64,000 nt of DNA, taken from positions 558,001 through 622,000 of the forward strand of contig LSAX01000005.1 in the NCBI GenBank assembly GCA_001557505.1. The letters are read 5' to 3'. Position 1 is the first letter of the stretch. Each line of letters opens with the position of its first letter. Below the pieces are notes generated by a model. It had not been told where the DNA came from. It saw only the letters and a list, made by a program, of their open reading frames with translations, and made no database searches. Both the position numbers and the translations under genes were made by a program. Below, piece after piece: positions 57,468-64,000 of the stretch. This DNA comes from Reticulascus tulasneorum. Its lineage: Eukaryota > Ascomycota > Sordariomycetes > Glomerellales > Reticulascaceae.

Positions 57468-58994
57468 AGACTTCACACCTTGGCCAAAGAGCCAACGTGC
57501 CCCTAAACCAAACGAAGTTTTAGGTCAAGCGAGGAGGCCGCCATGTGGTCTCATGGCCTGCGTCTCGTTGTTGGCTGGAAACGTCGCATTTGGTGATTTT
57601 CCTTTTGTTGCCAGGGGTGCTTCCCTACACTTGCAGAGCAAAGTATGTGAGCGTAAGGGCAAGTCGGCAACAGGCGTTGGTGCAGAACATGTAGATGAAA
57701 CGGCCGAGAAGGTTCAGATGTTTCACCTTGCTCTAAGGTCACGAAGCGCAGTGGCCTGGCCAACAACACGGGAGCCAATGTGTTTGTTCGTGGAAAAGTA
57801 TCAATGTGGTGATTATCAGATCTAGAGGCTTTGCTTAACATGGAGTCCTTTTCCAGAATTAGAGATCCTTGCGCGCTTCAATCTTTGACACGCCTGCCCT
57901 GCACGCGAATGTTTCCAGTTGTCAAGAATTTGGAATGGGTGCATAAGAGATACAGCCGGTGGTAACCTGTAAATCGAGGTGATTGCTATTTTCGGACTGC
58001 ACCTGTTTAGGTACGATAAGGGGACGCTGAGGAATGATCGGATGGGCGAGGCAGAATACGTAGCACTTTTGCATGTACGAATACCAGCCAGACACTCAAG
58101 ACCGTAAGTTGGGAATGCGGGCTGATTCACTGAAGAACGGATCGACGGACGATGTGTGGGGGATGCCTGACACGCTAAATTAATCAATTGGATGTGAGTT
58201 GGGCTGTGCCTGGGCCGAGATCTAGATCTGCTACCTTGAGTTGGCTTGCACGGTTGATTTTTTAATTTAACTCCGGCCTGGCTTGTGCTTCGCATCCAAT
58301 CTTGCAGCCGCCACACAGTAGCGTCCGTATTACTGCTACGAAGTAGGTACCTACCTAGAGATCACCTTAGGTACTCGTGGTACGTACCTAGGTACTGGGA
58401 CCAAACACATTTCGCCCGTTATTCCTGCGGGGCACTGACTGCAACCTTGGGATCAAACATCTAGTCTAATTACCTAGTACTACGTAGCACCTTAAGGTAA
58501 GCTTAGGGCTACGTACAGTACGTATATACCTTGAAGGCCGTGGTTTGAGTTACTGCAAAACGCCATAGGATCAAGCCAGATTCTACTCCGTAGGTATTCT
58601 AGATTTCCATCCATCCATCCATCCATCAACCCGCAATAGCCTCACCGGTGACTGCCTTCGGTTAATATTAGACTGTTGGTCTTCCGTAAGGTAGTGGCCC
58701 CCTCCCTCGTGCAGGATGTTGGACTTTTTTCTTCCGCCGCCGAGAGCGTTGGTGCTGCGCCGAGACTTTGAGTATCATTAAGGACTTGGCGCCGCGTCCT
58801 TTCGTACCAAACACTGGCCAGCCCTCGTTGGTGACGATCCTTTCGTTTCACATCTCCTCATATTGCGAACCATCCCTCCTCGTTTCCCTTCCCTCGTCAC
58901 GCTGCCCTACTTCTCTATGTAGATAGGCTGCCATGAACCTATCGCAATCCGAATCTCTTACCACCACCTAGCACTGTTACACTTCGACATCGCC
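57468..58994. other. gene-free stretch with CCTAGG-type motif cluster
   Basis: 1.5 kb between co-oriented genes. A dense group of TAGGTACC/TACCTAGGTA motifs lies at 58344-58395 (perfect palindrome at 58385-58394), followed by a (CCAT)5 tract at 58607-58626 upstream of the aspartic protease. No gene. Confidence 0.5.
58607..58626. repeat. (CCAT)5 microsatellite
   Basis: Five exact CCAT units about 370 bases upstream of the protease start codon. Confidence 0.9.
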
Positions 58995-60551
58995 ATGAGG
59001 TCTGCCATCGCTACTGCAGTTGCCACGAGCATATGGCTCACAACCATCACAGCACAGAACGGGATTGTGCAATGGAATATCGAAAAAAAGCATCTCAAAC
59101 CGCAACTAAGCCGCCGCGCGGAGGGGGTGTTCGAAGAGGTCATCACCAACGAGAAGACTAGAGGCGGCTACTTTTCCACAGTCAAGATAGGGACTCCTCC
59201 GCAAGACCTTACCTTGCAGCTGGATACTGGAAGCAGTGACACCTGGGTCCCGTCTAGTATAGCAAGAGTATGCACATCTATCATATCTGAAGGCTGCACC
59301 TTTGGTAGCTGTGAGTATCCCCTCTATTGCATCGCGCGCACTCGAACGGCGTGTCCTAATTCTTCGCGTCCTAGTCGACACGGCCGAATCAACCAGCTTT
59401 CAAGATGTTCGCCAGGATGAGTTTTCCATCGCATACGTCGACGGATCCTTTTCAAAAGGCGATTACTTCACCGACACATTGGAGATTGGTGGTGCCGTAA
59501 TCAACAACCTTACGATGGGACTTGGTCGTAATACGACTATCGCCTATGGGCTGGTGGGTGTCGGCTATGCCTCCAACGTGGCGTCGTTGCAAACTACGGA
59601 CACTGCGTATCCCAACCTACCCGTCACAATGATGAATGACGGGTTGATCAACACAGTCGCTTACAGTCTCTGGCTGAATGACCTCGGTATGATATAACTT
59701 CCCTCTTCCATTTTTGCGACACAAGTCTCACGGTTCGCGAAGGCTCCAATACCGGGAACATTCTTTTTGGTGGCATTGACACGGAAAAATATGTGGGCAG
59801 CCTAACCCGAATTCGAATACTGAAAGACGAAGGGGCTGAGAACTTTACCCATTTCACTGTTCCTTTGACATCCGTCGAAGCAACAAGTTCTAGCGGAAGT
59901 GACTCTTTATCGTCCTCACGATACCCTATTCCAGTGGTTTTGGACTCAGGCACGACGCTGAGCTACCTCCCAACGGATCTTGTGTCGCAGATATGGCAGG
60001 AGGTTGGGGCGTATTGGGTCAACTCCATTGGATTGGCAGTCCTTCCATGTTCCCGAGCGAACGCTCCCGGCAACTTCACATTTGGACTTGCTGGCCCGGA
60101 TGGACCACGCATCAGCTTGGGAATGGACGAACTTGTCGTCGATCTTACGGCTGGACAACCCCCGACGTTTGCTGATGGGAAATATGAAGGACAATTGGTG
60201 TGCGAGTTCGGGATCCAAAACTTTAGCAGCCCTCCATATATCCTAGGCGACACTTTCCTGAGATCTGCTTACGTCGTCTATGACTTGCTCAACAACGAAA
60301 TTGGCATAGCTGCAACGGACTTCAATGCAACAGAGACGAATTTTGTGGCCTTCCCAAGTTCAGGAGCCCCAATTCCATCCGCCACCGCTGCGCCGAACCA
60401 AGACCAGATCGAAGGCACTGTCGCGACTCCAGGATTTGATGCTGCGCCTGGGTTTCAAAACCCGGGCTCTTTATTAAACGTGGTTAGCTGGTCAAGCTTG
60501 GTGGCATTAGTGGGACCTGTAATGGTATATCAGGCACGCCATGTATTTTAG
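58995..60551 (+). CDS. secreted, possibly GPI-anchored aspartic protease (pepsin family)
   Basis: 478 aa in three exons (58995-59310, 59375-59686, 59743-60551). The intron-2 acceptor at 59742 restores LNDLGSNTGNILFGGID; nearer AG sites break the frame. A signal peptide (ATAVATSIWLTTITA) and short propeptide ending in an Arg pair (SRRAEG) precede the mature enzyme. The first catalytic aspartate is in LDTGSSDTW, the flap region is AYVDGS, and the second aspartate is in LDSGTTLSYLP. The C-terminus has a Pro/Ala/Gly-rich stretch and a terminal hydrophobic segment (LLNVVSWSSLVALVGPVMVY), suggesting a GPI-anchor signal as in yapsin/candidapepsin-like enzymes, although it ends with a short QARHVF tail. 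Likely cell-surface proteolysis. Confidence 0.92.
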
Positions 60552-61180
60552 AGTCTAGAACTGTGCAAATGCAGGCAGGCAGGAACATGGTCCTGCTAAA
60601 AGCAAGGCGTTTCAGGGGTCAGTGGCCTTTTGTGGAATCAGTTTAGTTGAGATGACCAGTGCGGACTGGGATACATAAACCTGACTCTCCAGCGCTATGT
60701 TGGATGAATTGACCTACGTCCTTTTTATCGCGGTTTTTCGTATCAATGAATGGAGATTTTGTTGGTGCGAGTGGAATATTTTAATACCAACACGGCACCT
60801 GAGGACGCGAAGAACAGAGACAGCTAGCTGGCCAGCCTAGTTCGGTCGATGTGGCCCTCACCATAAAACCTCGGCTTTCATCCATGTACTTACAAGTAGA
60901 ATATAGGTAGTTACAGAGAGAGCAGAGCAGAGTAGAGCAGGTTTTTGGATTGAATGGCGTTGTACAGTGTTCAGCCTCCACGCCCCACAAAACAGGTACC
61001 CACCTGAGGTAGCTAGCTCGCGAAAGCACGTGGATTCGTGATAACCCAATTAACTTAACCCCTGCGAAAAAAAGTTTCCGCTGGGTGAAGAGCATTCGAT
61101 CTCATCTGATAATTCCGCTCACTCCTTATTTGCTCTCATTTTCTGTGCTTTTGTCTTCTTTTACCCGCCATTGATTCACT
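60552..61180. other. gene-free stretch
   Basis: 629 bases between co-oriented genes: protease 3' region and the promoter/leader of the mitochondrial EF-G gene. Nothing else seen. Confidence 0.4.
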
Positions 61181-63634
61181 ATGAGGGCTCCTAGGGCTAC
61201 CATAGTGCTTAATGGCGGCCTTTTTGTGGGCACGCAGCCTACAAGCATAGGTATGCGACACTTCCGCCTCGCCGTCGGAGGTGGCTCGACAAGTTCCCGG
61301 TCTACATGGCGGATTTGTCAGGTGGACTCGAGGCGGGCCTTTAGCAGGACTTCGAGCTTAGGCTCGGCCAGTGCGGCCCAGGAAGCTATACGGATGGCGC
61401 AAGACAATTCGGCGGCTTTGACTCCAGAACTTGTTGCTGCCAGAATGAGCACCCAGGAAGCTCAGCGGCTGTCGAGAGTTAGGAATATTGGAATCGCGGC
61501 CCATATCGACAGCGGGAAAACGACTGCCACCGAAAGATTCCTGTTCTATACTGGAAGAATTAACGCCATACACGAAGTTCGAGGGAAAGATTCAGTTGGC
61601 GCAAAGATGGACTCCATGGATCTCGAACGAGAAAAGGGAATCACGATTCAGTCAGCCGCTACTTTTGCTGACTGGAAAAAGATGGAGAACGGGAAGGAAG
61701 AGACATACCACGTCAATTTGATCGATACACCGGGGCATATCGATTTCACGATCGAGGTTGAGCGAGCACTCCGAGTCCTGGACGGCGCAGTCATGATTTT
61801 ATGTGCTGTCAGTGGCGTGCAGAGCCAAACGATCACGGTGCACCGACAGATGAAGCGATACAACATTCCTCGTATAAGCTTTGTGAACAAGATGGACCGA
61901 ATGGGAGCGAATCCCTGGAAAGCCGTCGAACAAATCAACAACAAGCTCAAGGTGCCAGCAGCAGCAATTCAGGTGCCCATCGGGACTGAGGACGAATTCG
62001 AAGGCTTGGTAGATCTTATCGACATGAAGTCCATCTATTATGAGGGCCCAAGAGGCACCCAAGTCAGGGTGGTGGATGGCGTTCCCGACTCGTTAAAGGA
62101 CTTCGCGGAGGAAAAGAGACAAGAGTTGATTGAAAAACTTGCCGACGTCGACGATGAGATTGCCGAGATCTTCCTGGATGAGAAAACACCGACTCCACAG
62201 CAGATAAAAGCTGCTATTCGACGCTCAACCATCGCGCTCAAGTTCAGTCCCGTCATGATGGGTTCGGCGCTAGCTGATAAGGGCATTCAGACTGTGCTCG
62301 ACGCCGTCTGTGACTACCTGCCCAACCCAGCTGAAATCGAGAACAATGCCCTGGACCGTACCAAGAATGAAGAACCTGTGCAGCTGTTGCCTTACGACTC
62401 CCTCCCCTTCGTTGGACTTGCCTTTAAGCTAGAAGAAAACAACTACGGCCAACTAACTTACATCCGAGTCTATCAAGGAAGGCTGAGGAAGGGGTCGTAC
62501 CTGTTCAACTCCCGGACGGATAAGAAGGTCAGAATTCCGCGCATCGTGCGCATGCACTCCAATGAGATGGAGGACGTGGCAGAAATCGGAGCGGGCGAGA
62601 TCTGCGCCGTCTTCGGTGTCGATTGCGCTTCTGGTGACACTTTCACGGACGGAGGTCTCCCATACACCATGTCGTCCATGTTTGTGCCCGATGCAGTTAT
62701 GTCCTTGTCCATCAAACCGAAGAAAACCACCGATGCAGACAATTTCAGTAAGGCAATGAATCGCTTCCAACGAGAGGATCCCACCTTCCGACTGACGGTC
62801 GACGACGAGAGCGAAGAAACCATTATATCCGGCATGGGAGAGCTCCACTTGGAAATTTACGTGGAACGCTTGAGGAGAGAATACAAGACGGACTGCGAGA
62901 CGGGCAAACCTCGGGTCGCATATAGAGAGACAATCTCTCAACGCGCTGACTACGATTTCCTCCTCAGGAGGCAGACGGGTGGTCCTGGTGATTATGCCCG
63001 AGTCGCCGGCTGGATTGAGCCCTTTGAGGATCCAGAAAAGAACGAGTTTCAGAACAAGGTAACTGGAGGCACCATTCCCGATAAATACCTGACCGCATGT
63101 GGCAAAGGATTCGAAGAAGCCTGTGAGAAGGGGCCACTGCTGGGCCACAAGGTCATTGGTACCAGAATGGTCGTCAACGATGGTTCTACCCACGTTACGG
63201 ACTCTTCCGATTACGCCTTTTCCTTGGCGACAACGATGGCGTTCCGTAAGGCCTTTTTGGACGCGGGTGGCCAAGTTCTGGAACCACTCATGAAGACCAC
63301 CATTACGGCACCCAACGAGTTCCAAGGTAACATTCTCATGCTCATGAACAAACGCAACGCGACGATTCATGACACCGAAGTCGGAACGGAGGATTTCACA
63401 CTTCTTTGCGACTGCAGTCTGAACGCCATGTTTGGCTTCAGCTCACAGCTGAGAGCAGCTACCCAGGGCAAGGGCGAGTTTAGCATGGAGTTTAGCCACT
63501 ATGCGGCGGCTCCTCCTCATTTACAGTATGTTGACGTCGATTGATCCCGCTCACGCAAGTTGCTAACAACCTACCGCAGGAGAGAGCTTGTAGCCAATTA
63601 CCAGAAGGAACTCGAGGCAAAGAGAACGAAGTAG
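61181..63634 (+). CDS. mef1: mitochondrial elongation factor G1
   Basis: 799 aa in two exons (61181-63525, 63580-63634; a short last exon encodes the C-terminal 18 residues, ending EAKRTK, and the intron contains TGCTAAC). Translocation GTPase of mitochondrial protein synthesis. A presequence of about 75 residues rich in Arg/Ser/Gly is followed by the GTPase domain: G1 [10 protein letters not shown]2 [11 protein letters not shown]3 DTPGHIDF, G4 NKMDRMG. Domains II-V follow, with GMGELHLEI and TGGTIPDKY. Length and domain order are those of EF-G1 (translocation) rather than EF-G2 (recycling). Without the last exon the frame runs into the intron and stops at 63544. Confidence 0.96.
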
Positions 63635-64000
63635 GGGATTATGCCGATGCCCTTGTACGATTCGTATTATACTCAGGAAACAGATGTCTGGGCTTTGTAT
63701 AAAGATCTGTATCGACGCCAGGTGATGGGATCCCAGTATCTGGCAGGCTAGACAGGCTGCAGCAGTAGTATTGTAGCGGGGCATGTGTGTATCATAGTGT
63801 CAACCATGTGGACTGTGGCATTGTAATATCAGGCATCGATGTGCTAGTTGCTCACCTTTTTGGAAACGGGCCATTCAAAGACCTCCGAATTAGAAATAGA
63901 CGACATAGCTAATTACCGACCCCTCTCTGAATAGCTTCTATGCCAACCTACTAGGTACCGCTGCACCTCGATTTGCAGTGATGAACAAAGGAGGAATTGC
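63635..64000. other. gene-free right end
   Basis: The 366 bases after the mef1 stop codon contain its 3' region and one CTAGGTACC motif near 63951; nothing else seen. Confidence 0.4.

Noticed and set aside
62453..63370. 305-codon minus-strand open frame
   Set aside because: Antisense shadow of mitochondrial EF-G1, a highly conserved gene with biased codons that leaves the opposite strand open.

Overview
This is nuclear DNA from a filamentous ascomycete (Pezizomycotina, most likely a Sordariomycete; the species cannot be read from the window). The reasons are short introns (mostly 45-75 nt, GT-AG, many with CTAAC/CTGAC-like branch sites), monocistronic genes scattered on both strands, a Zn2Cys6 regulator, a CBM1-tagged mannanase, a But2-domain secreted protein, and palindromic TACCTAGGTA-type motifs in gene-free DNA. 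Exon structures were worked out by hand from splice signals, frame continuity and family conservation; all full-length models below divide into whole codons.

Left part, 1-22.4 kb (perhaps to 26.7 kb): a tight block of redox and CoA-activating enzymes headed by a Zn2Cys6 transcription factor cut by the window start. It holds two type I Baeyer-Villiger monooxygenases (BVMO), a PRISE-type enone reductase, an ACAD11-like acyl-CoA dehydrogenase, a zinc alcohol dehydrogenase, an aldehyde dehydrogenase, a short-chain dehydrogenase (SDR) and a 4CL-like acyl-CoA ligase. A cytochrome P450 lies a little further on. Six of the genes form three divergent pairs sharing promoters. No polyketide synthase, peptide synthetase, terpene cyclase or prenyltransferase is present, so the set reads as catabolic. 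My inferred scheme is alcohol to ketone, enone reduction, ring opening through a lactone, oxidation to an acid, CoA activation and beta-oxidation. The SDR, the CoA ligase and the second BVMO end in peroxisomal PTS1 tripeptides (SRL, ARL, ARL). The substrate is unknown; a cyclic terpenoid or steroid-like ketone is the best guess. This is my candidate for an undescribed system.

Middle part, 23-46 kb: looser, with long gene-free stretches. It contains a low-complexity mitochondrial membrane protein, the P450, a small conserved membrane protein, a transmembrane LysM protein, an intracellular GH43 glycosidase, a mitochondrial-type SDR, a small putatively myristoylated helix-turn-helix-like protein, a CBM1-GH5 mannanase, a secreted Mala s 1/Tri14-type beta-propeller, a tentative hypothetical gene and a secreted But2-domain protein.

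Right part, 47-64 kb: mostly conserved genes. These are the nucleolar GTPase Nog2 (10 exons), mitoribosomal mS26/Pet123, an Adp1-like ABCG transporter with an EGF-like ectodomain, a class I/II aminotransferase, a possibly GPI-anchored aspartic protease and mitochondrial EF-G1. The one unusually long intron of nog2 (328 nt) contains a hairpin with the correct bipartite guide for a conserved LSU rRNA pseudouridine. This matches yeast, where the NOG2 intron encodes snR191.

No rRNA or complete tRNA gene, transposon or CRISPR-like array was seen.
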